Source: Bryobacteraceae bacterium (lineage in GTDB: Bacteria > Acidobacteriota > Terriglobia > Bryobacterales > Bryobacteraceae). Taken from it: a DNA stretch of 32,773 nucleotides. The position numbers and the translations under genes are program-made. Below are positions 18,401 to 25,082 of the stretch, piece by piece. Location: positions 1-32,773 of the forward strand of contig JASIAM010000117.1 in assembly GCA_030041985.1 (NCBI GenBank), in the 5' to 3' direction. Under the pieces are notes generated by a model that did not search any database, was not told the DNA's origin, and worked only from the letters and a program-made list of their open reading frames with translations. Each line of letters begins with the position of its first letter. Position 1 is the stretch's first letter.

Positions 18401-19422
18401 ATGGAGATCCGCAAACTGCGCAGGCACTGCTCGATTTCCTCTACGACCGCGAACTGCAGCGCGGCAACCTGAGCGCGGCCAATTTTCTGGGTCTCGCCGA
18501 AGTGCGGCTCGAACAACAGAATGCAGCACAGGCCGTGGCGCTGCTGAATCGCATGGTGCTGGTCACGGACAATGCATTTGACACGTTCGTGCCCGCGGCG
18601 GAACTGCTCCAGAAATACGGCCGAACCGCGGAAGCGCGCGATTTTCTGACGAGGGCCGTGCGCGCCATCCCCTGGAATGCTCCTGCGCGCGTTGAACTCG
18701 CTCGCCTCGAACCAGCTTCGGAGCGCGAACCGCTGCTTGCAGCCGCCCTCGCCGATTCGCAAGCGCCCTATTCCGAGAGAGCGCGCGCCGCACGTCTCTA
18801 CCGGAGCCAGCCGGTGGCGGCCGTCGCCGGCACGGAACTGGCTGTGCTGTCCTCGCCCAACATCAGCGCGGCTGCCGCCCGAAAACCGTATTTTGTCGAA
18901 GCTCGCCTGGCCGCTGCTGCTGCAACATCCGATACCGCCGTTCGCCTGGCGTTATTCCGCGAAGTCTTGTCCATTTCGCCGGAAGACGAGCGGGCACGCC
19001 TCGGCGCGGTCCAATCGGCGATCGCATCGGGGCGCGATAGCGTCGCGCTGGCGATGGCCCAAGCCTTGCCCTTCATCAGAGGACAGCAACCCAACGTATA
19101 CATTCGGCCTGGAAGATTCTATAGACCTGTTCGACGCCCCATCACTTCGGTACAACCGATAGAAGCGGACCAAGCTTCTCTATTGGAGTCGCTCTCCACG
19201 GCGGCCGAACGCCTTGGCGATTTGCCGACCGCGCAAAACTATCTGCGCGCCGCCATCAACCTGCTGCCGGCGAACCAGCGCGGTGAACAACAAACCAAAC
19301 TGAAAGCAATCGCCGCCGAGCAATCGCGCCGCGCCGCCAATACCGCGCGCAGGCCCATCATTCAGCAATCGGTCGAGCAGAGACAGGTTGTCCGGCCTGA
19401 AATCCAAAGGAGCGCACAATGA
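12436..19422 (+). CDS. Giant secreted TPR-like repeat protein
   Basis: This 2328-residue protein starts at a TTG (12436) six bases after GGAGG and inside the end of the VIT/vWA gene. Its N-terminus (KSGKHGAAALGAVLFAAAVLHS) is a signal peptide or anchor. Nearly all the rest is helical repeats of the tetratricopeptide kind, recognisable from units such as NANAYLALGDFYAQAGQSAK, YPAAIDAYEQALKARPDRPD and PEYLSAMADTYLRAQDD, with many more degenerate copies. TPR arrays form extended superhelical scaffolds for protein binding, so a periplasmic or surface scaffold is the likely role. The C-terminus is basic and rich in Arg/Gln. No enzymatic motif was seen. The next gene overlaps its stop as ATGA. Confidence 0.85.
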   Translation: MKSGKHGAAALGAVLFAAAVLHSQVPSWAERVPAGAMLRALFRSVPMPGGAVFIRRPPVETRHEITGLIASQPRGAELYRARAEEDELALDFAAAEADWKTYAQDASNAYQAQVELADFYHRRIRPRDEVVALTAAAQAKDDPLKPATAQRAWQAFERMASVIEGDGLPVFTAISVYRTWAARYPNEPQAGQRLVTYLIDHRQFAAAEREISRYAATFHDGLYAVRERAELELRRGLPDAAIRVYDAAFQPLWPDDMAAAYFKLLEDQGQLREFVGNARTALAANPTDLNAAARLYHYFHSQNNTAAARRVLLEYRAAKDSRKEVWSASDLETIAQLFALLPDVNEAARAYYALYSVPPSSGEHVQRALAGIANLLLNSSSAPIAFGSGDLSFYKDIATIDLSPGFLNGILSLLFNGTGPRSQYLQQNQKALAWFHQAAASQVVALLEQRFPNSAYRDGLRARLISAYAAYGDDDEVIRAGRAYLRAFPRSANRLSVALEMADALARKNQVSEEFALYDQFLRELASQASGVPIGGGIVKGEAQARSPDYVRVLDRYLSRLVASNRIVDALQVYRTELDRNSNDPGLYERLAAFLEQHGAASDVAAIYTRAIAKFPDRSWYHKLARWYLRTRQASEFEAISRRVVSIFSGTELEQYFAEVVSQTAPDAALYRQLNLYAHQRFPQDLVFVRNLMAVYARKETYDAAASGRLLREYWFYDPSLRTQFFAGLARQRRLYTELAAVRKANPDIVAGRFDRVAAANPAAAQFAAEAEGWLSHFEAAAPAARALATAYPGNREYTGRAASLYRSLAAYDSSNTEIAATLAQSEYQAQPRDAEGLAKIGDIYADRRDYARARPFWNRMPDAQPGKAEAYLDAATVFWDYYLYNDALHMIRTARKKFAQPALFAYQEGAIDENLRDYRAAVDAYVTGAIAGDMQSESRLIHLAARTQTRDLVERATAQAVSTDSAWPALSVRIAVLEAQRRRPELQSLLESRIPVESSAADLNRIAEAAARNGFDTVQEGATERLVAITNDPVDKMRLTLDLARLYESKKDLVRAGATVDALYRANPAILGVVRGAVDFHVRNQQYAAAIAILLEAAGRARPDYAGQFTLEAAHTATDAGEFNQARSILGGLLAADPYRPEYLSAMADTYLRAQDDRGFRDYQLYAIGRMKQSGLPPATETAAIAGMRRSLIPVLTRMGDFAGATEQYIEVLNRYPEDETLTKEAASYAVAHNRTAQLVSFYRQTINNAPRDYRWPIVLGRIETVAENYPAAIDAYEQALKARPDRPDVLQAKAGLEERLLRFPEATASYRRLYDLTYRDPQWLTKVAELEARQGQSQQAVRDLQAAIIGARSETTEADFSIAGYLESWHLLRDAVSFADRGARLASKLEGDDLITYTRILMLARRADDVLSGVRASALPQGFGPASTAGEIVATYYTPEEKVRFEQALVAKAASMQRVERDQLLLPLVSSAGLADLESRWRYESMAATRIVDPRFVELESARATYGDLGRQLEQFAAQNAGREAQSGAFNAAAQAYFDDNDSGGLSRVLRSGLASGPQLDRYFAQLAAGRPQELMDIIRTTRFRTVADRAIEAAIATDHPDLAIAALRESGRSLGPLWTNAYTALTGVYFDDRSAPVANAFTGILDTRTIGERLRTPPARDQMLTGPVWFYYAARFGEYLERASNADAQIYLPASLEEAPGNANAYLALGDFYAQAGQSAKAIASYEAMLQFDRDRGDAYDHQARVLWTQGRRADAIAQWHYAFAAFLRVETRGVRVPDAFWRQFAETVTDLGQRRVLADLRLDIENLLRQYIRINGDYRLAELLEATARASLNSGDGLDWLLALARATDSSDQVIFAVMRLPNLTAAQRISLRRAEVTIAAERASAAYGPQREYLEGNEVAQRVQLISLLLDAGDVTAATAEWQNIPQAFKDETNPNRRMLDEVEIRLVAKTGTLYRLLERYRAKPDAAPPQSLLSDIALRLRQNGDPQTAQALLDFLYDRELQRGNLSAANFLGLAEVRLEQQNAAQAVALLNRMVLVTDNAFDTFVPAAELLQKYGRTAEARDFLTRAVRAIPWNAPARVELARLEPASEREPLLAAALADSQAPYSERARAARLYRSQPVAAVAGTELAVLSSPNISAAAARKPYFVEARLAAAAATSDTAVRLALFREVLSISPEDERARLGAVQSAIASGRDSVALAMAQALPFIRGQQPNVYIRPGRFYRPVRRPITSVQPIEADQASLLESLSTAAERLGDLPTAQNYLRAAINLLPANQRGEQQTKLKAIAAEQSRRAANTARRPIIQQSVEQRQVVRPEIQRSAQ

Positions 19423-21176
19423 AACGCACCTCGGCTCATCGCCCAGCCACCGACTCCCGGCCTTTGGCCTTTGCCCTGAAACGCGCCATCGTGCTTTTGA
19501 TTTTGCTGCTGGCCATCGCCGGGTATTTCTTCCTGCAAACGCAGACCCGGCAAAACCTCGCTCAGTGGATGCCCGGCGGCGCGCTGCTGTATCTCGAGTC
19601 GCCCGATTTCGGAAGCCTCCTTCGCGAGTGGAATGCTTCGAGCGTGAAATCCGGCTGGCTGGCCAGCGCGAATTACGAAGTTTTCAGCCGCACCAATCTT
19701 CTGACAAAGCTTTCGGAAGTTTACCAGCAATACGGCACAGCCGCCGGCTTCCTTCCCGATCTTCAGAAAACGCTCGGAATTGCCGGCACGGAATCTGCAT
19801 TGGCCTTATACGAAATTCGCGAAGTGGAATTTCTGTACGTCACCAAAATAGGCGAAGCGCAACTCGCCAAAAGCCAGCTTTGGGCGCTGCGTGACCGTTT
19901 CGAGCAACGCCAGGCGGGCGGTGTCCCCTTCTATCTCCGCCGTGATCCCGAATCCAAACGCACGGTGGCGTTCGCGTTCACCAAAGGGTACCTCTTCCTC
20001 GCCACCAGAGACGACCTGGTCGCGCGGGCACTCGCTCTGGTCGCGGGAGGGCAGGACCCCAGCATCTTTTCGGAGCGCTGGTATCACGAGGCCACCGCAG
20101 CAGCGGGTTCCGCAGGCGAGTTGCGCCTCGTACTGAACCTCGAATCGCTGTTGAAGAGCGGCTACTTCCGGTCGTACTGGATTCAGCGCAACGCTTCCTC
20201 CATTCGCCCCTACTGGACCGGAATTGCGGACGTTACGCGCTCGCGCACCGCAATCACGGAAACGCGCGTCTTTCTGCGCGATTCAGAAACTGAATCGGCC
20301 GCGCCACTCGAAGTCTCGAATCTCGTGGGACTGGTTCCTCCGGATGCCGGCCTCTACCGGTTTTCCATTCGCCCCGCTCCCTCTGCTGCGGCCGCCTTGA
20401 TCGTGCAGAAGCTGATGGCTTCGGCCACAACGGCGCCAATCGACGAGCGCTTTGCCCCTGTTGCGATCGCCTTGGATGCGCGCGCAGGAAGCGAAGCAGA
20501 TCTCGAAACCCGCATCGACGAACCGCCGCTTCCGGCTGAAGACGCGCGAGGCGCGGCAGCCGCCACACTCCAAGCCATGTTGGAGAGCAACCGGCCCGTC
20601 GCGATGCTGGAACTGCAATCGAGCGTTGCCGCCGGTGGCACGTTCGTACAAACTCCAGCGGTCCTTGTGTTCGAAGGACCGGCCGAATGGGGTGCGAGCG
20701 TAGTGCAGCCGGCGCTCACCGCCGCGGTAGCGCCTTTGTGGACCAACTCCGGCTTGGGCGCAGCTTGGGTGCCGGCAACCGTGGGGCGCCAATCCGTCGA
20801 GCGCCTCAATGGTCTGGGAACGCTGTTGTACGCCATCCGTGGAAAGCTGCTCTTCATCGGCAATGACCCAGTACAACTCGCAGCAACACTCGATCGCATA
20901 GGCGCGGGCACTCAAGCCCCTGCCGGCCTCACCTACGCGGCAGGCTTCCACCACGCGCGCGAAGCGGCCAATTTCGAGCGCATCATGAACGCGCTGGATT
21001 TTTCCACGCCTGGCGGGAATCAATTCTTTCCAGTTCGCGAAAACGGTCCCGCATTTTTCTCGGCGAACCTCGCCAGCTTGAGCCGTGTTCTGTCTTTCGT
21101 GACCGGAGTAGCGGTCAACGAAGAGCAGTCCGGTATTTATACCAGGCAGCAAATCGTATATACAGCAGTGCCTTGA
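19419..21176 (+). CDS. Single-pass membrane protein, DUF3352-like
   Basis: This 585-residue protein has a short basic cytoplasmic start, one strong transmembrane helix (about residues 24-41, IVLLILLLAIAGYFFL) and a large extracytoplasmic part. The start of that part, WMPGGALLYLESPDFGSLLREW, and later stretches such as YLFLATRDDLVARALALVAG resemble DUF3352-type proteins; I am only moderately sure of this link, and the family has no known function. It begins four bases inside the TPR gene (ATGA) and is the last gene of the operon. The coupling suggests it is made in fixed ratio with the scaffold and may be its membrane partner. Confidence 0.7.
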   Translation: MKRTSAHRPATDSRPLAFALKRAIVLLILLLAIAGYFFLQTQTRQNLAQWMPGGALLYLESPDFGSLLREWNASSVKSGWLASANYEVFSRTNLLTKLSEVYQQYGTAAGFLPDLQKTLGIAGTESALALYEIREVEFLYVTKIGEAQLAKSQLWALRDRFEQRQAGGVPFYLRRDPESKRTVAFAFTKGYLFLATRDDLVARALALVAGGQDPSIFSERWYHEATAAAGSAGELRLVLNLESLLKSGYFRSYWIQRNASSIRPYWTGIADVTRSRTAITETRVFLRDSETESAAPLEVSNLVGLVPPDAGLYRFSIRPAPSAAAALIVQKLMASATTAPIDERFAPVAIALDARAGSEADLETRIDEPPLPAEDARGAAAATLQAMLESNRPVAMLELQSSVAAGGTFVQTPAVLVFEGPAEWGASVVQPALTAAVAPLWTNSGLGAAWVPATVGRQSVERLNGLGTLLYAIRGKLLFIGNDPVQLAATLDRIGAGTQAPAGLTYAAGFHHAREAANFERIMNALDFSTPGGNQFFPVRENGPAFFSANLASLSRVLSFVTGVAVNEEQSGIYTRQQIVYTAVP

Positions 21177-21182
21177 TCTACT

Positions 21183-21300
21183 AAAAAAAGCCGGACCGAT
21201 GATCCTCCGACACACCGATCCGGCAGTGTCCACAGGGAGGAAGCTCCCCGATCGGACACCCTTCCAGGGCACGCCTTGTGCCACAGTAGCTCAGGCAGCA
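21183..21300 (-). ncRNA. Candidate small RNA with intrinsic terminator
   Basis: Read on the minus strand, three hairpins follow one another. The first pairs GGCAC with GTGCC around AAGGC (21282-21268). The second has an outer GTGTCC/GGACAC stem enclosing a perfect GGGAG-CTTC-CTCCC hairpin (21259-21226). The third is a 12-pair stem (21224-21190) followed by seven T (21189-21183), a textbook intrinsic terminator. Two of the 12 pairs are G-U on the minus strand but would be C-A mismatches on the plus strand, so the minus orientation is favoured. An extended -10 (TGATATAAA) at 21315-21307 predicts a start near 21300 and an RNA of about 118 nucleotides. No open frame is apparent. I could not match it to a known family. 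Confidence 0.6.
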
Positions 21301-21306
21301 AGCCGT

Positions 21307-21315
21307 TTTATATCA
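21307..21315 (-). promoter_or_regulatory. Extended -10 promoter for the candidate small RNA
   Basis: On the minus strand the bases read TGATATAAA, a TGn extension followed by a near-consensus -10 hexamer. No -35 element is present at the usual distance (GAGAGC is found there), which extended -10 promoters can tolerate. Transcription would start around 21300. Confidence 0.4.
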
Positions 21316-21366
21316 AGTATTCTCCTGCAGCTCTCCACCTTTCCCGCGGCTGGCCGCGCGCCACGT

Positions 21367-21396
21367 TGTGTCCATTCTGTCAACTTTGTGGACACA
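21367..21396. promoter_or_regulatory. Inverted-repeat operator candidate before the GAF-AAA+ regulator
   Basis: TGTGTCCA at 21367-21374 and TGGACACA at 21389-21396 form a perfect inverted repeat with eight-base arms and a 14-base spacer; the arm centres lie 22 bases (about two helical turns) apart. It ends 29 bases before the regulator's ATG and just upstream of a TATAGG -10-like hexamer at 21405-21410. This geometry suits binding by a dimeric Fis-type regulator, possibly the gene's own product. Confidence 0.45.
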
Positions 21397-21425
21397 TGAC
21401 ACACTATAGGGTTAGACTCGCGAGC

Positions 21426-22970
21426 ATGGGAGATCTGGCGCAGGCGGACATTTACGGTAAGCTGCCTGAAATTTTGGCAATTTCGCAGAAGATGAATTCG
21501 GAGCGGGACCTGGGGCCGCTGCTCGACCTCATGGCGCGCGAAGCCACCAGTCTGCTCGATTGCGACCGCGCCAGCATCTTCCTCCTGGATCGGGAAAAGC
21601 ATGAATTATGGTCGCAAGTTGCGCTGGGCAGCGACCAGATTCTCCGCTTTGATGCGCGCCTCGGGGTCGTGGGGCATGCGGTCACTACAGGGGAAACCGT
21701 CAATGTGGGGGACGCGTATCGCGACCCCCGTTTTTATAATGCCTTCGACGATACCAGCGGCTATCGCACGCACAGCCTGTTGGCGGTGCCGGTACGCAAC
21801 CAGCGTGGGGAGATTGCCGGCGCCTTCGAGGCCCTCAACAAGCATTCCGGAACGTTCACCTCGCGCGACGAGGCTTGCCTGGCGGCGCTGGCTTCGCAAG
21901 CCGCTGTCGCTATCGAGACGGCCCAGTTGGTGGGATCGCTCCGCCGCAGCCAGGACGAGCTGACCCAGCAGAACGGCAATCTTCTGCGCGAAGTGGAACG
22001 GCACTATTCGACCCACGGCATCATTTGCGCCGGTATGCGCATGCAGCAGATCGTCCGGCTGATCGAGCGGATTCGCGACAGCTCGGTCAGCGTGCTGATC
22101 ACGGGCGAAAGCGGCACCGGAAAGGAATTGGCGGCCAAGGCGATTCATTACTCGAGCGCGCGCTCCCGCAAAACGTTTGTGGCCTTGAATTGCGCGGCCC
22201 TCCCGGACATGCTGATCGAAAGCGAACTGTTCGGGATTGAAAAGGGCGTGGCCACCGGCGTGGAATCGCGCATCGGCCATTTCCAGAAAGCCGATGGCGG
22301 CACTTTATTTCTGGACGAGATCGGCGATCTAAGCCTTCCCGCCCAGGCCAAGATTCTGCGCGTGCTGCAGGAACAAGTGGTGGAGCGGGTGGGCGGAAGG
22401 TCCTCCATTCGGGTTGATGTGCGCGTGCTGGCAGCTACCAATAAAGACCTGGTGGCGGAGATCGGCAAGGGCGCCTTTCGCGAGGACCTGTTTTACCGCC
22501 TCAACGTCATCCACGTTCACATGCCGCCTTTGCGGGAAATTCGCGAGGAGATTCCGCTATTGGCGAATCATTTTTTGAGCGAATACGGAAAAGAATCAGG
22601 GCGCGGGCCCATGCGTTTCGCCCCGGAAATGGTGCGCAGCCTGGCTGCCAGGGATTGGCCCGGCAATGTGCGGCAATTGCGGAACGAAGTGATGCGCCTG
22701 GCCGCTTGCAGTTCCGGTCCGGTGATTGCGGATGATTATTGGGAGGGCCAGTGGCAAACCGTTCCTCCTCCTGCGCGCAGGCCCGAACCAGCGGCTGCGC
22801 CATCGCCTGTGCCACGCGGAACCCTCAAGCAGGCAATAGATGATCTGGAGCGGCGCATGATCGTCGACGCGCTGCAAACCACCCGCAACAACCAGCTTCA
22901 AGCCGCGCGGCAGCTCGGCCTGAGCCGCCAGGGCCTGATTAACAAAATGAAGCGCTACGGTTTGGGGTAG
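21426..22970 (+). CDS. GAF-AAA+-Fis transcriptional regulator with altered GAFTGA loop
   Basis: This 514-residue protein has the layout of a bacterial enhancer-binding protein. A GAF sensor domain occupies about residues 10-165 (LLDCDRASIFLLDREKHELW, then VGHAVTTGETVNVGDAY). A AAA+ domain follows, with Walker A GESGTGKE at 227-234 and Walker B FLDEIGD with D297/E298. A Pro/Ala linker leads to a C-terminal Fis-type helix-turn-helix ending QAARQLGLSRQGLINKMKRYG. The loop that normally reads GAFTGA and touches sigma-54 is GVATGV here (residues 274-279), lacking the key phenylalanine, so it may not act through sigma-54. The ATG at 21426 is preferred; a start at 21396 is also open. No receiver domain or partner kinase is nearby. 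Confidence 0.88.
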   Translation: MGDLAQADIYGKLPEILAISQKMNSERDLGPLLDLMAREATSLLDCDRASIFLLDREKHELWSQVALGSDQILRFDARLGVVGHAVTTGETVNVGDAYRDPRFYNAFDDTSGYRTHSLLAVPVRNQRGEIAGAFEALNKHSGTFTSRDEACLAALASQAAVAIETAQLVGSLRRSQDELTQQNGNLLREVERHYSTHGIICAGMRMQQIVRLIERIRDSSVSVLITGESGTGKELAAKAIHYSSARSRKTFVALNCAALPDMLIESELFGIEKGVATGVESRIGHFQKADGGTLFLDEIGDLSLPAQAKILRVLQEQVVERVGGRSSIRVDVRVLAATNKDLVAEIGKGAFREDLFYRLNVIHVHMPPLREIREEIPLLANHFLSEYGKESGRGPMRFAPEMVRSLAARDWPGNVRQLRNEVMRLAACSSGPVIADDYWEGQWQTVPPPARRPEPAAAPSPVPRGTLKQAIDDLERRMIVDALQTTRNNQLQAARQLGLSRQGLINKMKRYGLG

Positions 22971-23004
22971 GTAATTGCAAGCCGCCGGAAACGCAGCCGC
23001 TACA

Positions 23005-23952
23005 ATGGAACCAGTGCTTGATACGCCAGGGCTTGTTACGATCGCCCAGACCGGTGCTCCGCTTGGGCCGCGGCCCCAATGGCTGCGGGCGCCAGCGCCT
23101 GTGGGGGAGAACTACCGCGAGTTGAAGGATCTGATGGGCCGGCTGCGGCTGCATACGGTTTGCGAGAGCGCGGCTTGTCCTAACGTGGGGGAGTGCTGGA
23201 ATCAGCGCACGGCCACGTTCATGATCCTGGGTAACGTGTGTACGCGCCGGTGCGGGTTTTGCGCGGTGTCCAAAGGCGCGCCGCTCGCGGTGGATTACGA
23301 TGAGCCGCGGCGCGTAGCGGAAGCAGTGGCCGCCATGGGGTTGCGCTTTGCCGTGATCACCAGCGTGAACCGGGACGACCGCAAGGATGGCGGCGCGGAA
23401 CTATTTGCCCTCACCATTCGGGCCATCCGGGAACGTGTGCGCGGGTGCGGTGTGGAGGTCCTGATTCCCGATTTTCAGGGCAGCCGCGAAGCTCTGCGAA
23501 TTGTCATGGACGCCGCGCCCGATGTGTTGAACCACAACACGGAAACGGTGCCCCGGTTGTACCGGCAGGTGCGGCTGGGCGCGCGCTACGAGCGTTCGCT
23601 CGACATTCTGGAGGCCGCCAAACAGTTCGCTCCCGAACGGCCCACCAAATCCGGGCTCATGCTGGGGTTGGGAGAGACGCTCGATGAGGTGTTGGAAGTG
23701 ATGCAAAATCTGCGCGCACGCAGGGTGGATATTCTGACATTGGGGCAATATCTCCGCCCTTCGCCCAAGCACCTGCCCATCGTGCGCTATGTGCCGCCGG
23801 AAGAGTTTGCGGCGCTCCGTGCGGCGGGTTATGACATGGGTTTTCCGCATGTAGAAGCGGGGCCGCTGGTGCGCAGTTCGTATCATGCGCGTGACGCAGC
23901 CGAGGCGCCGCAAGCAGTGCTGCCGTACGGCCCTGCCCTTTCCCAGAGATAA
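23005..23952 (+). CDS. lipA: Lipoyl synthase
   Basis: LipA is a radical-SAM enzyme that inserts two sulfur atoms into octanoyl groups on E2 and H proteins, giving the lipoyl cofactor of pyruvate and 2-oxoglutarate dehydrogenases and glycine cleavage. The auxiliary cluster cysteines are C53, C58 and C64 ([12 protein letters not shown]), the radical-SAM cluster cysteines are C79, C83 and C86 (CTRRCGFC), and the C-terminal RSSYHA supplies the serine ligand of the auxiliary cluster. Its 315 residues fit the family. I chose the ATG at 23005; a TTG at 22975 is in frame and would add ten residues. It follows the regulator by 34 bases and may be read with it. No lipB is in the window. Its stop lies four bases from that of the converging BON gene. 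Confidence 0.95.
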   Translation: MEPVLDTPGLVTIAQTGAPLGPRPQWLRAPAPVGENYRELKDLMGRLRLHTVCESAACPNVGECWNQRTATFMILGNVCTRRCGFCAVSKGAPLAVDYDEPRRVAEAVAAMGLRFAVITSVNRDDRKDGGAELFALTIRAIRERVRGCGVEVLIPDFQGSREALRIVMDAAPDVLNHNTETVPRLYRQVRLGARYERSLDILEAAKQFAPERPTKSGLMLGLGETLDEVLEVMQNLRARRVDILTLGQYLRPSPKHLPIVRYVPPEEFAALRAAGYDMGFPHVEAGPLVRSSYHARDAAEAPQAVLPYGPALSQR

Positions 23953-23956
23953 AAGT

Positions 23957-24271
23957 TTAAGAGGCCGGCGGCGCTATTTGCAAATTATCCACCACATGCT
24001 TCACGTTGGATACGCTTTGGGCGATCTCTTCGGCTTTCGCCTTGGTGGCTGCGGAATCCACTGGTCCGGAGAGCGTCACCACGCCGTTGGTCGAATTCAC
24101 GGAGATATTGGGCACTGAGGATAGTCCCAACTGGGATGCCAGCTTGGATTTGACCGAAGCTGTAATTTTCAAGTCGTTGACCTGCGCGGCGGGCGTCTCG
24201 TTGGTGCGGCATCCGCCGAGCATCAGGCCGCTGAGAATCATCGCCGCAAACCACGATGGAAATGCTTTCAT
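23957..24271 (-). CDS. BON-domain lipoprotein
   Basis: This 104-residue protein has a lipoprotein signal (MKAFPSWFAAMILSGLMLGGC, lipobox LGGC) and a single BON domain: an ITASVKSKLASQLGL helix, then VNSTNGVVTLSGPVDS and an amphipathic helix ending VSNVKHVVDNLQI. BON domains are thought to attach proteins to membranes, and small one-domain forms are often stress-related envelope proteins, as in OsmY or Kbp. The ATG at 24271 has GGGGGAG directly upstream, so I prefer it to an in-frame start at 24328. It is the third gene of a minus-strand run with the toast_rack-like and FAH genes. Confidence 0.87.
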   Translation of the reverse strand: MKAFPSWFAAMILSGLMLGGCRTNETPAAQVNDLKITASVKSKLASQLGLSSVPNISVNSTNGVVTLSGPVDSAATKAKAEEIAQSVSNVKHVVDNLQIAPPAS

Positions 24272-24324
24272 AACTCCCCCGCTGTGGTATTGCAAACAGA
24301 AGCGCACCGTGAGACGCCGCACTC

Positions 24325-25047
24325 TCACTCCGCGATAAGGTCGATCTGGCCGATCCCGCCTTCCACCTCAACGCGCACTTGCGGCCTCGCGGAATCGTAC
24401 CAGTGATTCACCCAATGCCGGCCCTCCCGCCGCAGACCGTGCACCTGAATTTCCCCAATACCTCCATGGGCTGTGGCGAAGATGCCTGCGTCCGCCGGCA
24501 GGAACACCTTAGCTTCTCCCACGCCGCCGTGAATACGCGCCTCGTAGTCGCGCTGCGGCCTGCCGCGAAGGTCCATCTCGATGTGACCCACTCCCATCTC
24601 CACCTCGATACTGCGCAGATTCAGACTTCCCAAATTCAGGTGCGCATCGCCCGCGCCGAAATGCAGCAGGAAATCAATGGGAATTTCGTTGTTCAACCGC
24701 AGATCCCAGTCGCACTTCGTGTGTGCAGCGAACACGCCCTCGAGGTGGTCCGCGGGGGCTTGCCGGATGGACAAATCGGCCCGCCCGGCAAAGCTGTGAT
24801 ACCGCACCGCAGGCCTCCAGGCAGGCACACTATAGAGAAAATCCGCCTGCATAAGATCTTGCGCGCCGCCGTTGACCCGCAACTCTCCCGCACCCATTTC
24901 GAGATCGATGCGCGCCGTGTCAGAGGTATCGCGCTCGATGCTGCGTGTCTCGTGCCTGGGCGGGCCGCTTACCGTGTCGATTGCGCAGCCGCTCGAACAC
25001 GCGCATACCGCGAGCACGAAAAAGGATCTGGCATTCATTGCGCTCAT
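24325..25047 (-). CDS. Toast_rack-like lipoprotein
   Basis: This 240-residue protein has a short lipoprotein signal ending in SSGC (lipobox) and then a repetitive beta-rich body. Repeated phrases such as LEMGAGELRVNGG, HFGAGDAHLNLGSL, VEMGVGHIEMDLRG, HGGVGEAKVFL and HGGIGEIQVHG place it with toast_rack/adhesin-type beta-helix proteins, in which each turn contributes a G-x-G-x motif. Such proteins are envelope-located; a specific role is not known. The first ATG is at 25047 and another lies at 25038. It sits 35 bases after the FAH gene and 53 bases before the BON gene, on the same strand. Confidence 0.75.
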   Translation of the reverse strand: MSAMNARSFFVLAVCACSSGCAIDTVSGPPRHETRSIERDTSDTARIDLEMGAGELRVNGGAQDLMQADFLYSVPAWRPAVRYHSFAGRADLSIRQAPADHLEGVFAAHTKCDWDLRLNNEIPIDFLLHFGAGDAHLNLGSLNLRSIEVEMGVGHIEMDLRGRPQRDYEARIHGGVGEAKVFLPADAGIFATAHGGIGEIQVHGLRREGRHWVNHWYDSARPQVRVEVEGGIGQIDLIAE

Positions 25048-25082
25048 CCGGGAAATACGCGTGCGAAGGAAAAAATGTTCCT

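Noticed and set aside
17089-18762. A 557-codon minus-strand open frame inside the TPR gene
   Set aside because: It is a shadow of the high-GC TPR gene: no recognisable domain, no ribosome binding context, and the plus-strand frame has clear helical repeats across the same bases.
21267-21282. A sigma-54 promoter (GG-N10-GC, GGGCACGCCTTGTGCC) before the regulator
   Set aside because: The match rests on the two arms of a perfect hairpin, the -12 element is poor (GTGCC), and it lies 144 bases before the start codon. The hairpin reading fits the candidate small RNA better.
20283-21284. A 333-codon minus-strand open frame
   Set aside because: It is antisense to the operon's last gene, Arg/Cys-rich and without motifs; it would also cross the small-RNA terminator.
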